Notes: generated by a model not told the origin, from the sequence alone. A stretch of DNA of 64,000 nucleotides from Symbiodinium natans (GCA_905221605.1 CAJNDS010000247.1:744138-808137); one strand, 5' to 3'; counted from the first letter of the stretch, positions 35,076 to 44,928 are shown. Made by a program: numbers and translations.

Positions 35076-35741
35076 GTTGATGGACTGTCAGAGGAAGATG
35101 CTTAGTTTGGAGCCCGGAAGTTCTGGGCCTTACAGAGTTTACACGTGTTTAATTACACGTTGCAACTTGAAGTCGCTCGACTGAGCCTCGAACTCTGTCG
35201 ATCACGAGGAATGTCAGCCATGAAGTTGTGAGTCTACGCCAGGAGGCACTCCGGACCAGCCTCCCTGAGCTGTTGGGCGATCAGGAGCATTGCGTCTGAC
35301 GTTAACTGTGGTGCAGGTATATCGACAACAGTGCCAGACAATGTCCCATGGGCAGGCCCCTTCCCTGCTCATTGCGCTGGCAGAAGAGGCCTCTCTGGAC
35401 TTTCCATTGGAGTATGTTGGAGTACACGTTTCACTTCATGCACCCTAAGCCGAATCCTTGACTCAACCTTAACAGCAGATTCGTTGCAGCATGGATGCAC
35501 CCATGCCGACTTGGCACACTTCGGCTTTTTCGCTCCCCAGGTTCCGCCGACCCCGGATGCTGAGAATCCGTAGACCTCAACCCATTGCATCCAGGCCAGT
35601 TCTGGCTGGATCTCGTCTTTACACCAGCTGCCGAGCTCGGACATTCGTCCCTTCACTCAGTCTTGGCAGATGAGGTCTTAGAGGGTTTCAGATTTCGGGG
35701 GTCAAGGGGCCTTGTGTAGAGTTTGGGGGTCTTGGTTTCCG

Positions 35742-35863
35742 GTCCGGTTCATGGTACTTAATAACCAATTATAACTGTACCTATCACCTGCTTATAAGCC
35801 CCAGAAGTGCCCTAATATGGTAATAAGTTATAACTGGTTCATAAGTACCATGAACCTCCAAGT
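35742..35863. mobile_element. MITE family B, copy 4
   Basis: GGTTCATGGTACTTAATAAC at the left and TAAGTACCATGAACCTCCAA at the right; ends CCAAG|TA. MITE C copy 3 starts only 14 bases later. Confidence 0.7.
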
Positions 35864-35877
35864 AGAACCATCGATTT

Positions 35878-35990
35878 CCTGGTTCTTAGTAGGGAATGAG
35901 AGAATGAGGGCCCTTTTCATGCCCTATATATACCCTTTAAGGGATTATATAGGGTGTCTCATTTCCTCACTCCCTACTAAGAACCAGGGG
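35878..35990. mobile_element. MITE family C, copy 3
   Basis: CCTGGTTCTTAGTAGGGAAT pairs with TCCCTACTAAGAACCAGG. Inner TATATACCCTTTAAGGG pairs with itself. The last bases CCAG can serve as the acceptor for the next exon. Confidence 0.75.
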
Positions 35991-36112
35991 GTCGAGGGTT
36001 CGAGGGTTTCGGAGACCTGCCGAGTTCTTTCCTCGGTGCCCACCTCGGAAGCCGCTGGCTTCCTCCCCGCGGAGTTGGACACCTTCCTGGCCAAGGCGTA
36101 TGGGTGGAAGGG
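35988..36112 (+). CDS. Exon from MITE C to a telomere-like tract
   Basis: Open directly from the AACCAG end of MITE C: VEGSRVSETCRVLSSVPTSE, then AAGFLPAELDTFLAKAYGW. The second half is clearly coding. It ends GGAAGGG|GTTTAGGG. The intron on the left thus ends in a MITE and the one on the right starts with TTTAGGG. Confidence 0.55.
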
Positions 36113-36170
36113 GTTTAGGGTCTAGGGTTTAGGGTTTGGGGTTTGGGGTTTAGGGTTTAGGGTTTAGGGC
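36113..36170. repeat. TTTAGGG tract
   Basis: GTTTAGGG, GTCTAGGG and GTTTGGGG units; G-rich orientation. Confidence 0.8.
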
Positions 36171-36860
36171 ATGGTCCCGATTATAGCAACCACTATTTGT
36201 ATCCTTACGGTTACCGCTTGCTGCAGCGTTGTGGAAGTCGATATTTTTTTGGTTAGAAAGTCTTTCAGCGCCACCCCTCCAACGGAGCACTTGATAGGGG
36301 CTTGGAGCCTAGTAGTTGACATTGACGGCATCGGGGAGCATGCAAGGCGTGAAAGGTTGAATGATGGGGTCGTGAGGTTTTCGTTCTGTTGCCGAGCTTG
36401 CCAGCTGGAAGAAAAAAGCGGCTTGAGAAAACATTGAAGTACCGCATGCGACGATGCACCAGCACCTGCGCCAGTGGAGGACTGCATGGTCCGGGTTAGG
36501 TCTAGGTTCCGTCCCAAAAACACTGCCAGCCATCACAGCCACCAAGCCGCATGCGAACCAGCAACTGCAGTGGCAGGGCCAAGGCCAAAGCCTTCATGGA
36601 AGCCGAGCGACAACAAGGAGCCACCACGACGAAGAGAGCAGCCACCGTGAATAACCGCACAACGCAATCGGGAGTGCAGGCCATGCAGTCCTCCGAGATG
36701 AAACAAGAATAGCCAATGATTGTAAAGACACGTTGGTTTTCTGCAGATTGATGGTCGTTCTAGAAAGTGAAGCTTCGCAGCAATTAACCACGATAAACGG
36801 CTTTCAAACGGAGTTTATTGTACAGCGACCGCTTTCGTAACATGATTCGTTTTGGTGGTT
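36171..36860. other. Region with overlapping frames on both strands
   Basis: Three + frames (36171-36437, 36454-36654) and four minus frames overlap. The + frame QWQGQGQSLHGSRATTRSHH is low-complexity. I see no bracketing tract or clean AG/GT pair and make no gene call. Confidence 0.3.
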
Positions 36861-36861
36861 T

Positions 36862-36909
36862 CTATATCCCCCATGGGAATAGTTTTTTGTTTATTTAAAT
36901 CCCAAGAGG

Positions 36910-36941
<32 letters not shown>

Positions 36942-36972
36942 CATATTTTTATTAAGGTTCCCCTTAGAAGGT
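36862..36972. mobile_element. Family J element, copy 1, expanded by a poly-A run
   Basis: TCTATATCCCCCATGGGAAT, then TTTTTTGTTTATTTAAATCCCA and AAGAGGATATTA lead to a run of about 28 A, then CATATTTTTATTAAGGTTCC. Copy 2 at 54208 has the same flanking sequences without the A run. Confidence 0.6.
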
Positions 36973-36999
36973 TTAAGTGAAGACGAAACATGATTAATA

Positions 37000-38260
37000 G
37001 CACGGTTTACACAAGATTGATCTTCCTCCCAAAGGAGTTGTTAGAAGATTCTTCAACGTCTCCACGCACCACTCTTTCGCCACGGACAAGCTACACCACT
37101 TTGACTTCAATCGGTGCACCATCTGGAAATGGCCCAGTGGTGCTCTTGACATTTTGTCCGTTTGTTGCCCTTTGCAACTCCTAATTCCATCCATCATTGC
37201 TACTATCAGTATGGACCTCCAAAGCTTGCCAGCCTGCAGGTTTTCCAGGAAGTCGACGATGGAGGCGAGGCGACTTCCGACGGCGAGGAAGGCTGGATTT
37301 CCGGATGCATAGGTTGCCGTGGACGCACATTGCAGCGGCGATGTAGGCTTTGAGGAACGACTTTGTGTTAGTGACCCTGGGCACTCCTTAACGATCCCAT
37401 CGAGAACAACTCTGCATGTGCTGCTCACAACCTAGTGCATAGGTACTTAGCAGACTCCAGACTCCCTCAGCCGGCCTAAAGATCTATCGCAAGTGACGCC
37501 AGGTTTCCCCTACACCGATGGCTTTCTGGATTTTCTTGAAGGCTCGCTGCTGTCACACTGGGCCGACGGTTCCACTTCTTTGAAGGAAAGGCTTTGCTCC
37601 GGCTGCCATGAATGGTGCAAGATGTGTAATACAGTCCTTAGAGCATGCCCCAATCCCCGAATTTCAATCCAGCGCAGAACTGCAGGATATGCTTAGTTCG
37701 TGAACACTTCTACCCTGCTGGACAAGGGTTCTGAGAACGCTTTTGTTACACGTTCAAGCACCTTCCCTGATGAGTTCAGTATTCTTGGTCTTCTTTCTTG
37801 TGTAACAGTGAAGGTATCTGGCTCCTTCAGGCGACCCGCATCCAGTTGGCAACCAGGCCAGGCCATCGTTCTAGGATGCATCGAGCTTTAATATTATTTC
37901 GGAAACCCTAAATTCCATAAGTACCCTAAATACCCTTGTGTTACTGTGAAGAGAGCACTTATAATGCAGAGTTACAAGCGGGATGAATAGAATGAAGGTA
38001 GCGCGTGAACTATATGATTATGCGAACGAAACCCAAGAACGAATTCGCTCACTCATGCACTACATTCACATTTAGTACATTCATCCTCTATTAAAATTAC
38101 TATTCGAATTACTATGAAGAACACAAGAAAGATATGAAGGGAGTGAAAGAAGTGAACGAGCGCATATACGAACTAATGCTGATCGCACGCAGAATATTAA
38201 TAAAGGTGCGTACGCGTGCTCCTTTTATTGTTGTATTGCAAACGCGCGCATGAATAGAAG
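37000..38260. other. 1.2 kb with weak coding evidence
   Basis: A 144-codon minus frame (36994-37428) and + frames at 37493-37696 (LEGSLLSHWADGSTSLKERL) and 37700-37891 (KGSENAFVTRSSTFPDEFSI) exist. The + frames look moderately like protein. From 37900 the sequence turns AT-rich with no coding signal. No MITE seen before 38267. Confidence 0.3.
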
Positions 38261-38266
38261 CATTAT

Positions 38267-38381
38267 TTCCCGAAATAGGGGTACCCCTCCCAATATACCC
38301 CAATTCCTATAAGCCTTATAAAAAAAGGAACCCCCAAAAAGGGTACCCCTGACCCTTATTTTCGGAAACCCCCCCACATGC
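38267..38381. mobile_element. MITE family D, copy 6
   Basis: CCCGAAATAGGGGTACCCC on the left and AAAGGGTACCCCTGACCC, then TTATTTTCGG on the right. It ends in ACATGCAG, which is the acceptor of the next exon. Confidence 0.6.
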
Positions 38382-38383
38382 AG

Positions 38384-38513
38384 GTTGGGCAGCGGCTTCG
38401 CCACGGACACCGTCCTCGCCCTGATCGCCTTCATGTTCTTGTGCCTGGTGCCAGCCTCTGGCTCCTCTGCAGCTGCCTTTGCGACATCAGAAGTTCAGCA
38501 TCAAATGTCCTGA
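38384..38513 (+). CDS. PLAC8-like gene, exon 1 with hydrophobic helix
   Basis: Starts at ACATGCAG|GTTGGG, at the edge of MITE D. Reads GSGFATDTVLALIAFMFLCL, then VPASGSSAAAFATSEVQHQM and TGA at 38511. One hydrophobic helix of about 15 residues with small residues after it. It may be the membrane anchor or signal peptide of the Cys-rich protein whose later exons lie at 39.7-41.2 kb; that link is inferred from strand and proximity only. Confidence 0.45.
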
Positions 38514-39669
38514 GTGCTCTATGTACAAGTTCACACGAGCTCCACTAGTCTGCATTTGTGCAGTGGGTCTTGGTGGCTTCAACCCAGCTCGTCGGGGAAG
38601 GTGGTCTTCGCTTTGGCCGCCATCCACTATCGTTGCTTCGTGCGGCCGCGCACAGCATTTCAGCTTGGCGCCACGGTGGCACTGCGCGACCTGGGGATTT
38701 TGGGCAGCCTGGGTCTTGAGCTCTCATTCAGGGAACCGGGTTCTTGAAGGCACCTGGACAAAGGTGAATCGTCTCGTAAAGCAGGAGGTTTTTCTCAAAG
38801 AGACTCCATCTTCGAGCTCAGCTTGCTAGATGCTAGTTACCAGTTGTTTTCTCCGAGATAGTTGGAGTTTGAACTTGCTGGTTCAAAAACCCAGTAGCAT
38901 ACTGGTAGACACAAACTCGGTCATTTTCTGCAGTTTCTCTCAACTTTTTCCCGATTTTGCCCGGGCGTTGGATTCTTGGTCAAGGCCCGATTTGAAGCCC
39001 AACAGTATGTGCGTAGTTCTTTCAATTCGGGTCCCCTTTAGGGGTACTTTAGAAGGTGTTGTACTATGTATAGGACCCAAAAAGGGTCCCTAGTTTAGAG
39101 CACTACCCATGTGCTGTTGGGAATCTCTGAGGATCTTTTCTGGAGTAGAGTTCAGATTCAGAGGCCCACTAGGACAGGCTCGAAGTTTTCACCAAGCAGC
39201 TGCCCCTTTAGGGCACGCATCTCTTTCGGGGTCTTGTGGTAGGGTCTATGGTCATTGGCCTGTGCAGTCGGCTTTTGAACTCACGGAATTCAGGGCTGGA
39301 AGGCTGCAGTCGCGGTTTTGGATCGTACAAGTGGTAGGTTTAAGTCGACCCTGCCGGGGTGAAGTCGTGCCAAGCCCATGTGCCGCAGGGTTTGGGCTTA
39401 CTTTCCCATATCCCCAACATATCTGGGTTGAAATCGTGTCCTGGTCTATGACCGACCTGAGATTCCCCACACACTGGTAGCCTCCGTGTCCAGGAAGGGT
39501 GCAGAACGTTCAAGGAGTTTAGGGTTTCAGGACGGGGGCAGCCCAAATCACCCAATCGCAGAGTTTGCAGCATGGTGTTGAATGGCCATCTTACACTCCG
39601 AAACTCCTAAACCCTGAGACCCTGAGCCCCCACTCAACCTTCAAGCTTGGCATGGCTGGGCTATCTTAG

Positions 39670-39728
39670 GCGGCTGGGACGAGACCTCCTACCGGTCCGT
39701 GTACATCATCCCGGTGGGGCCCTCCAGG
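39670..39728 (+). CDS. PLAC8-like gene, exon 2
   Basis: After GCTATCTTAG, the frame reads GGWDETSYRSVYIIPVGPS and ends CCTCCAGG|GTAGCC. A C-rich tract (39605-39640) precedes it. Strongly protein-like. Confidence 0.5.
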
Positions 39729-40054
39729 GTAGCCCCTCTGTTCGGCCAGATTTTAGGGCACAGGGATGTTTAGGATTTTGTAGAGGCTTAGTTTTTTTAG
39801 AAGTGGTCTCTGGTACGCGCCCCAAACAAGGGGGCCGTCACCATGGCCTGTAGGCTGTTTCAGAGATTGCGGGCACCTGTGACAACATGGGGGAGGCTTC
39901 ATGTTTAAGTCTGAAAAGCCTGATCAGAAGTCCACTGCTCTGCAGGGCAACGGCTGGCGGCTTTTTTCAACAAATTTTCAGGAAACCAGACTTCCCAAAC
40001 ACCTCTGAAAACTTTCTTATCCTTGGGGGGGGTTTGGGGTGGGGCCAAATCTAG

Positions 40055-40146
40055 GCTGTTTGGAGTCTCTGGGACGGCATCCTGACATGGGCTCGGGCAG
40101 GAGAGCCATCGCTACAGCTGGGCGCCCCTGTCGGACAGCCGTCTGG
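40055..40146 (+). CDS. PLAC8-like gene, exon 3
   Basis: AAATCTAG|GCTGTT to CCGTCTGG|GTGAAG, 92 bases. Reads SLWDGILTWARAGEPSLQLG, then APVGQPSG. A Trp-rich amphipathic start fits the region before the first Cys cluster of PLAC8 proteins. Confidence 0.5.
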
Positions 40147-40351
40147 GTGAAGTCCTCAGCTGTGCTGGAGCCCTCGGCCCCCTACTCTTGTTCAGAAGGT
40201 CTCGGCTCCCAAGAACCCTTGAATAGAATGCCAGGGCTGCTAAGGGTTTTGCTATCATTCGGCGCTTTCTGCACCTTTGAGCATCCTTGAGGCGTGCAGG
40301 ATCCATGTTGGTCTGCCCTTGCAGTCCTGGCGCCCCTGTAGCCCATTCCAG

Positions 40352-40463
40352 GAGATGTGACCACGCTGTGCGCCGTGTGCTGCTGCCCCTGCCTCCGCAT
40401 GCCCACCACTTGGTACCGCGGCGGCGTGCTGCCGTACTGGCTAGGACTGGGCTCCCAAAATTC
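40352..40463 (+). CDS. PLAC8-like gene, exon 4, Cys cluster
   Basis: After CCATTCCAG, the frame reads DVTTLCAVCCCPCLRMPTTW, then YRGGVLPYWLGLGSQN. The order D-x(4)-C-x-x-C-C-C-P-C is like the first motif of the PLAC8 (DUF614) domain (Cys cluster followed by CPC). It ends AATTC|GTGGGC. A minus frame (131 codons) is also open, but the Cys pattern favours +. Confidence 0.5.
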
Positions 40464-40799
40464 GTGGGCGACGTCTTCGCTACACGGGTAGTCCGGTATT
40501 TCCCCAAATCCCCAAAGTACTTTAATTGAATGTAAAGCTGGTCCTCTCATTTGGGGAAAGCCGCGCATCTTAGAGGCTTTGGTGGCACAATTCCCCAACC
40601 ATGGTGGGGAGGCCGCTGACCCAGGAGTTTTCGGCTCAGCAAACTTCTAATTCTGAGCACTTTCTTGACCGAAAGGGGAGCAGCACTAACAACTCTAACG
40701 CATCAGGGCTCAGAAGCCTCGCCGGCCGAAAAGCAAGAGTGGCTGATTGGAGTCTTGGCTGACTGGCTGCTGGGCTCGGGTGGCTTCTGCCGAACAATA

Positions 40800-40836
40800 A
40801 AAGAACCCTAAACCCTAAACCCTAAACCCTAAACCA
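40800..40836. repeat. CCCTAAA tract
   Basis: Five units in C-rich orientation between exons 4 and 5 of the PLAC8-like gene. Confidence 0.85.
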
Positions 40837-41101
40837 GCTTTCTAACTTTTGTCTTCCGTTAGATTCTTGGGGTTGGCTGCTCGGCAAGCTTCTGCCGAAC
40901 CAAAAAAGGTTGTGGCTAAAAAGAAGTCTGTACTAGTCTCTTAGTTTTAACCTTCGGGCGGAGCCCCGAAGCACCACAAAGCTACGAAAGTTGTTCCAAG
41001 ATTTCAGTGCCCTTTTAAATTTCCACACCTCAGAAAATCCCGGCCAACTGTAGGGTTCATATGGGCATCCAGGGACACGGCCCCTGGCACTGTGCGGGCA
41101 G

Positions 41102-41199
41102 GAGTTTGCGTCTGCTGCTTCTTCGGCCCCATTTGCTGGTCCTGCCTGGGGTGCACCATGCGATCTCGAATGGCTGCCTCTGGACGCAATATGGGGGGA
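41102..41199 (+). CDS. PLAC8-like gene, exon 5, second Cys cluster
   Basis: After GCGGGCAG, the frame reads VCVCCFFGPICWSCLGCTMR, then SRMAASGRNMGG. A hydrophobic Cys-rich stretch followed by S-C-x-x-C-x-x-R-x-R matches the C-terminal half of PLAC8 domains, where a membrane-embedded Cys helix precedes an R/K-x-R/K motif. Together with exon 4 this is the best family hint in the window. Known PLAC8 members include plant FCR and PCR proteins and animal PLAC8, acting at membranes in metal or ion balance. Confidence 0.45.
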
Positions 41200-41581
41200 G
41201 TCTCAAAAGTAGGGTCCTTTTTTGAAGTTACTCTAAGGCGGCCTCTAATATTTAGGCCACCCCAAAAAGGGGCCATCATTTTGAGAGCCGACCACATGGA
41301 GCTGCGAGTGGAGGCTTGTGATTTCAGGGCTTGCAAAAGTTCACAAGGAAGGCTGCAAGGTCTCGATCTTTTTTTGGGGAGGTCGGTGCGGCCGAATTCT
41401 GAACGCTAGCTGAGGTCGTTTTCGGAATTCCTGGCTCGATTTTCTCTCGCCTTTACATCTGGCTTTGCTGCTGTTGTTGCGCTGGAGTGCAGGACACACC
41501 CGATTTGCAGAGTGGATCAAGCAAAGTCGCAGGTTTGGCTTGGGGGATTCCGGATGGTCATGAGATGTGGGTCCATACCCT

Positions 41582-41684
41582 AAGAGCCCAATACCCCTTA
41601 ATTCAGGAATATTGCTTAGATCATACTAAGGATCCCTTTATAATTTAAGGTATATTCCTTAATTAAGGGGTAGTGGGCTCTCTG
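41582..41684. mobile_element. MITE family E, copy 1
   Basis: AAGAGCCCAATACCCCTTAATT pairs with AATTAAGGGGTAGTGGGCTCT; inner TATTGCTTAGAT and ATAATTTAAGGTATA. Flanked by TA on both sides. Confidence 0.7.
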
Positions 41685-41921
41685 GGTACCGGTGGTGAAG
41701 GCGCAGTTGGGTGGTCGCCTTTCCCCTTGAGCACAGTGGCTGGATGGCACTTTCGGTGCTTACGGTCTTTTATTATGACCATAGTCGAGACCTTCCTGCT
41801 ACTCCTGTCTATGTGCTCATCATAGTGGTGGCTGTATGTGTTGCTAGCTGCTGCTGATGGTGAGTGAGGCAGCGTCATGTGCTGACGTGACACACAATGT
41901 TTCGTCGACGCACTTCTCCAG

Positions 41922-41951
41922 GTCAGCGGAGCTTCCGGTGTGCCTTTAGTG
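41922..41951 (+). CDS. Small exon before a family F intron
   Basis: CTTCTCCAG|GTCAGC to TTTAGTG|GTACCA, 30 bases: VSGASGVPLV. Phase 0 on both sides. Joins in frame to the exon at 42056 if the MITE F copy is removed. Confidence 0.4.
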
Positions 41952-42055
41952 GTACCATAGGGTCGTACTATAATTAGAATAGGGCTCTGGGGGTCATAAT
42001 CGTATTATACGATAATGGGACTATGAGGGGTTCGTAATTATTCCGATTCCTACAG
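41952..42055. mobile_element. MITE family F, copy 3 (reversed), candidate intron
   Basis: Starts GTACCATAGGGTCGTACTAT and ends AATTATTCCGATTCCTACAG. The reverse complement matches copies 1 and 2 (GGAATCGGAATAATTA, CCTATTCTAATTAT). GT...AG in the + orientation, 104 bases. Confidence 0.55.
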
Positions 42056-42151
42056 CAGGCATTGATGAGATGGAATCATGGCCCAGTGCTGTACATTGCC
42101 CTGCCTGCAGGAATCATTACACGTCGATGGGGCCTTGCGGGCATTGCATGA
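42056..42151 (+). CDS. Exon after a family F intron
   Basis: Reads QALMRWNHGPVLYIALPAGI, then ITRRWGLAGIA, to TGA at 42149. A hydrophobic stretch (VLYIALPAGII) is followed by a basic one. Phase 0 join with the 30-base exon upstream. Confidence 0.45.
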   Translation, partial: QALMRWNHGPVLYIALPAGIITRRWGLAGIA

Positions 42152-42381
42152 GGCTGGTATTGGTGCCTGCTCATCTGTGAGTTGCTGATAAGCAAATTTC
42201 AGCTGCTGCCCAGCTGGCACCACAAGCTTGCAATCGAAACATCGCAACTTAAGACCTTCGGGAAACCCGAGTTTCTCTACGGCCCTGGAGAAGGCCTCCA
42301 AGCAAGCGGCCGAGACACGAGGGGAGGCGTGGCCGGGCCTCCTCACAGGTATCACAGGTGTTTCGTGCAGGTCTTTAGATT

Positions 42382-42491
42382 GTATATGGGGGTTTCCGAC
42401 AATGGGGATACCCTTTGGGGGGTTTTCCACAATAAGGATAATCGTGTTTTGGGGCATAGTAGGAGTACCCTATTTTGGGGAATACCCCATA
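42382..42491. mobile_element. MITE family D, copy 7
   Basis: TATATGGGGGTTTCCGACAA against TATTTTGGGGAATACCCCATAT; typical inner GGGATACCC. Confidence 0.6.
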
Positions 42492-42799
42492 TGTAGACAC
42501 CGTATTCACAGCAGGAGTCACTTCTGTGTTTGTGGCAACGGTGCCTTCGCCCAAATTTACCTTCAAGCCGGCCTATTGACGACCTTAGCAGTCCCTATAT
42601 ATGCGTAGCATCTCCGGATTCAGCGTCGCAAAACATCACCAAGCTACTGTGCACACTGGCGCGGTCTGTTTGAGTGTGTGTGTGTGTGTGTACAGTGTGA
42701 ATGTGCATGGCTTCACGTGTCAAAAACTTGGGCAGCCTAGCTAGCTACCGAACATGTCCATGAATCCTACATCCGGCGGCGTAGCCTCGGCAATTTTCG

Positions 42800-42911
42800 C
42801 AACCCTAAATCCCAAACTCTAAACCCTAAACTCTAAACCCTAAACCCTAAACATCCCTAAACCCTCAACCCTAAACCCCAAACCCCAAACCCTAAACCCT
42901 AATCCCTAGAC
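42800..42911. repeat. C-rich telomere-like tract
   Basis: CCCTAAA units mixed with CTCTAAA and CCCCAAA; ends CCCTAGACAG|, the acceptor of the next exon. Confidence 0.85.
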
Positions 42912-42913
42912 AG

Positions 42914-42989
42914 GTGCAGAGCCAGCTGGAGCCACCGCGCCCACCTGAACAGGCCACCATGGAGGCCGGAGGGTTGGTGAAAGCTGGGG
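42914..42989 (+). CDS. Bracketed exon, Pro/Glu-rich
   Basis: CTAGACAG|GTGCAG to AGCTGGGG|GTTTCC: 76 bases reading VQSQLEPPRPPEQATMEAGG, then LVKAG. The left tract is CCCTAAA; the right is GGTTTAGTGTTTAGGG. First of several Pro/Ala-rich exons to 44.9 kb. Confidence 0.55.
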
Positions 42990-43269
42990 GTTTCCTTTTT
43001 AGGGGTTTAGTGTTTAGGGTTTTCAGGGTATCTAGGGTCGAAAGAAGGACTTTTCAAAGTCCCTTATGGTCCTTATATAGTTTTACTCGAATAACACCCC
43101 ACACCCTATTCCAAGTATTCTGGGCCCAAGAAAACCAATAATGTAAGCCCTTACACCTTCAACCTCAAAAACTGAAACCTATGTAAACCCACCTTCAACC
43201 TCAAAAACTGAAGCCTTTCAACCAAGAAAGCCTCACAGCCTTGCACCCCCAACGCCTAAAACGAGAGCG

Positions 43270-43372
43270 ACCTAAAGCTAAACCCCAAACCCCAAACCCC
43301 AAACCCCAAACCCCAAACCCCAAACCCCAAACCCCAAGCCCCAAATCCCAAAGCCCCAAACCCCAAGCCCAA
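43270..43372. repeat. CCCCAAA-type tract
   Basis: About twelve seven-base units of CCCCAAA instead of CCCTAAA, homogeneous within the tract. Confidence 0.9.
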
Positions 43373-43379
43373 ACATCAC

Positions 43380-43452
43380 TTGATGGGGTTTCGAAGGCGC
43401 CGCCACCACGCCGCCGCCTCTCGCAGCGACTCCAGAAGGCTGAGGGGTTTTG
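43380..43452 (+). CDS. Bracketed exon, Pro/Arg- or Ala/Pro-rich
   Basis: Between the CCCCAAA tract and (TTTAGGG)n at 43478. Frame one reads LDGVSKAPPPRRRLSQRLQK, then AEG. Starting after CGAAG (43402) in the phase left by the previous exon, it reads AATTPPPLAATPEG. Both suit a Pro-rich linker. Confidence 0.45.
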
Positions 43453-43477
43453 CTTCAGGGGTGGAGGAGGGGGTGGG

Positions 43478-43545
43478 TTAGGGTTTAGGGTTTAGGGTTT
43501 AGGGTTTAGGGTTTAGGGCTTAGGGCTTAGGGCTTAGGGCTACAC
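43478..43545. repeat. TTTAGGG then CTTAGGG tract
   Basis: Five TTTAGGG units followed by four CTTAGGG units. Confidence 0.9.
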
Positions 43546-43736
43546 AATTTCGAGGTGCAGCGGTCAGGGTTTCAGTGGGGTTGGTGTTGAGAGTTAAAGG
43601 GTTTAGGGGTTTCGAGTTCATCAGAGTTTTGGGTTCTGAGGTTAGTTGCATGGGGCTTTAGGCTCTGGAGGCTTATAGGGTCCACGGGGTGCAGGGGTCT
43701 CAGCCCTCAACCCTGGAGACCTACTTCAACTTAGGA

Positions 43737-43797
43737 CATCGGGCTTCGTAAAGCTTGCGGCTCGCGCGTGCTTGCTTGAAAGCCTCGCGAAAGCCGG
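43737..43797 (+). CDS. Small exon, helical
   Basis: After CAACTTAG, the frame reads SGFVKLAARACLLESLAKAG and ends AAAGCCGG|GTTGAT. C-rich CAGCCCTCAACCCTGG precedes at 43698. Confidence 0.5.
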
Positions 43798-43959
43798 GTT
43801 GATTTCTAGATGAGGGTGTAGAGGGTTTGAGATGTTTTGGTTTTTAGGAAAGTGGTTCAATTTAGGTTGAGAAAGAGAACTTTGCCACCAAAGTCTGGGC
43901 CTCGGCTCAAATCATGTTTAGATGGCTGTAGGGCCTAAACATTTCGAGGTCCGAGGTTC

Positions 43960-44130
43960 GGTGGCCCAGAGACCTCAAAGCCCGGACCTGTGCGCGGACT
44001 CCACCCGCAGATGGCCCGCCGCGCTGGACGTTTGTCTCTGCTGGCGTGCCTGGGATGGCCACCTTCGAGTCTCAAGAAACCGTCCTTTCGGGGCTACACA
44101 GCGGAGGGCTTGCTTCTTGAGGGGCATTGC
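43960..44130 (+). CDS. Exon region, frame uncertain
   Basis: One frame reads CADSTRRWPAALDVCLCWRA and RVSRNRPFGATQRRACFL. Another, from the ATG at 44011, reads MARRAGRLSLLACLGWPPSS. Either could be used. Confidence 0.35.
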
Positions 44131-44220
44131 AGAATGGGTGGAGACTTGAGGCCCCTTCTGTTGTCTTGACAGAACTGCCTTGCCCCAATTCAAGCTCAAG
44201 CGCGGCCTGAAGACTGTTAG

Positions 44221-44381
44221 GGGCCAGTGTGGGCTCAGAGGTGCGGTTCAACGAACCTCCGAGCCTCGGAGCCGAGACTCCGCCACTAAGGCGGCCCTCG
44301 CCCAGCAAGATCGCCGGGGCGCCCCCGGCAGCCGCCGCGGCCGAAAGTGCTGCTCCGGCAGACGCTTTCGAAGCACTTGGG
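44221..44381 (+). CDS. Pro/Ala-rich exon
   Basis: GACTGTTAG|GGGCCAG to CACTTGGG|GTTTTT. Reads SEVRFNEPPSLGAETPPLRR, PSPSKIAGAPPAAAAAESAA, PADAFEALG. Low-complexity linker with PSPS-type phosphorylation-like motifs; very clearly coding by composition. It probably joins to the Pro-rich 3' part at 44.55-44.93 kb. Confidence 0.6.
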
Positions 44382-44547
44382 GTTTTTCTGGTGTCATAAA
44401 ACCCCTCTTAGGGACCATGTCATTTTGTGCAGCATGTTGCATGCCCGAGATCGGCCCCATGCTTGTACTTGTGCAAAGCGTAAGGAAGTATCCACTCCTG
44501 TGGCAAGTTCCGCCGCTGGGCAGCACTTCCTCTGAAGTGCCAAGTGT

Positions 44548-44928
44548 TTGGAGTGCAGCTCCTCAACTTGTGCAAGCCACACACCCAGCTTTAGCAATTG
44601 CAGCATTCCCGTTTCACCGGTCCCAGGGGCATCCTACTACCAGGGCAACCACGCCAAAAACACAGCCTGGACAACTGACTCGCAGGTTCCCCAACCACAG
44701 CCCAAACTTCTAATTGACCCTATGTCCCCTACAGAAACCCCAAACATCCCCAAGCCCTCCCCACTACGCTTCTTAAGCCATAAACCCAAGAAGCCCGCAC
44801 AACAAGAACCGTCGAAAAACGCTGAGCCCGCCGCCCCCGGAACCCCTAAACTGAAACCCTACACTGCCCTACACCCTGAAGCCCAAGCAGCTGCCTCAGG
44901 CTCCCTCGAGCTCAAGGAAGTCCCTTAG
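44548..44928 (+). CDS. Pro/Lys-rich C-terminal part
   Basis: 126 open codons. The last third is convincing: KPKKPAQQEPSKNAEPAAPG, TPKLKPYTALHPEAQAAASG, SLELKEVP and TAG. The middle is built from CCCAAAC/CCCTAAAC-like sequence and may be intronic. Disordered, basic and Pro-rich. Confidence 0.4.
   Translation: MECSSSTCASHTPSFSNCSIPVSPVPGASYYQGNHAKNTAWTTDSQVPQPQPKLLIDPMSPTETPNIPKPSPLRFLSHKPKKPAQQEPSKNAEPAAPGTPKLKPYTALHPEAQAAASGSLELKEVP

Noticed and set aside
36815..37003. Minus frame with a poly-Phe run
   Set aside because: It is the poly-A expansion of element J read backwards.
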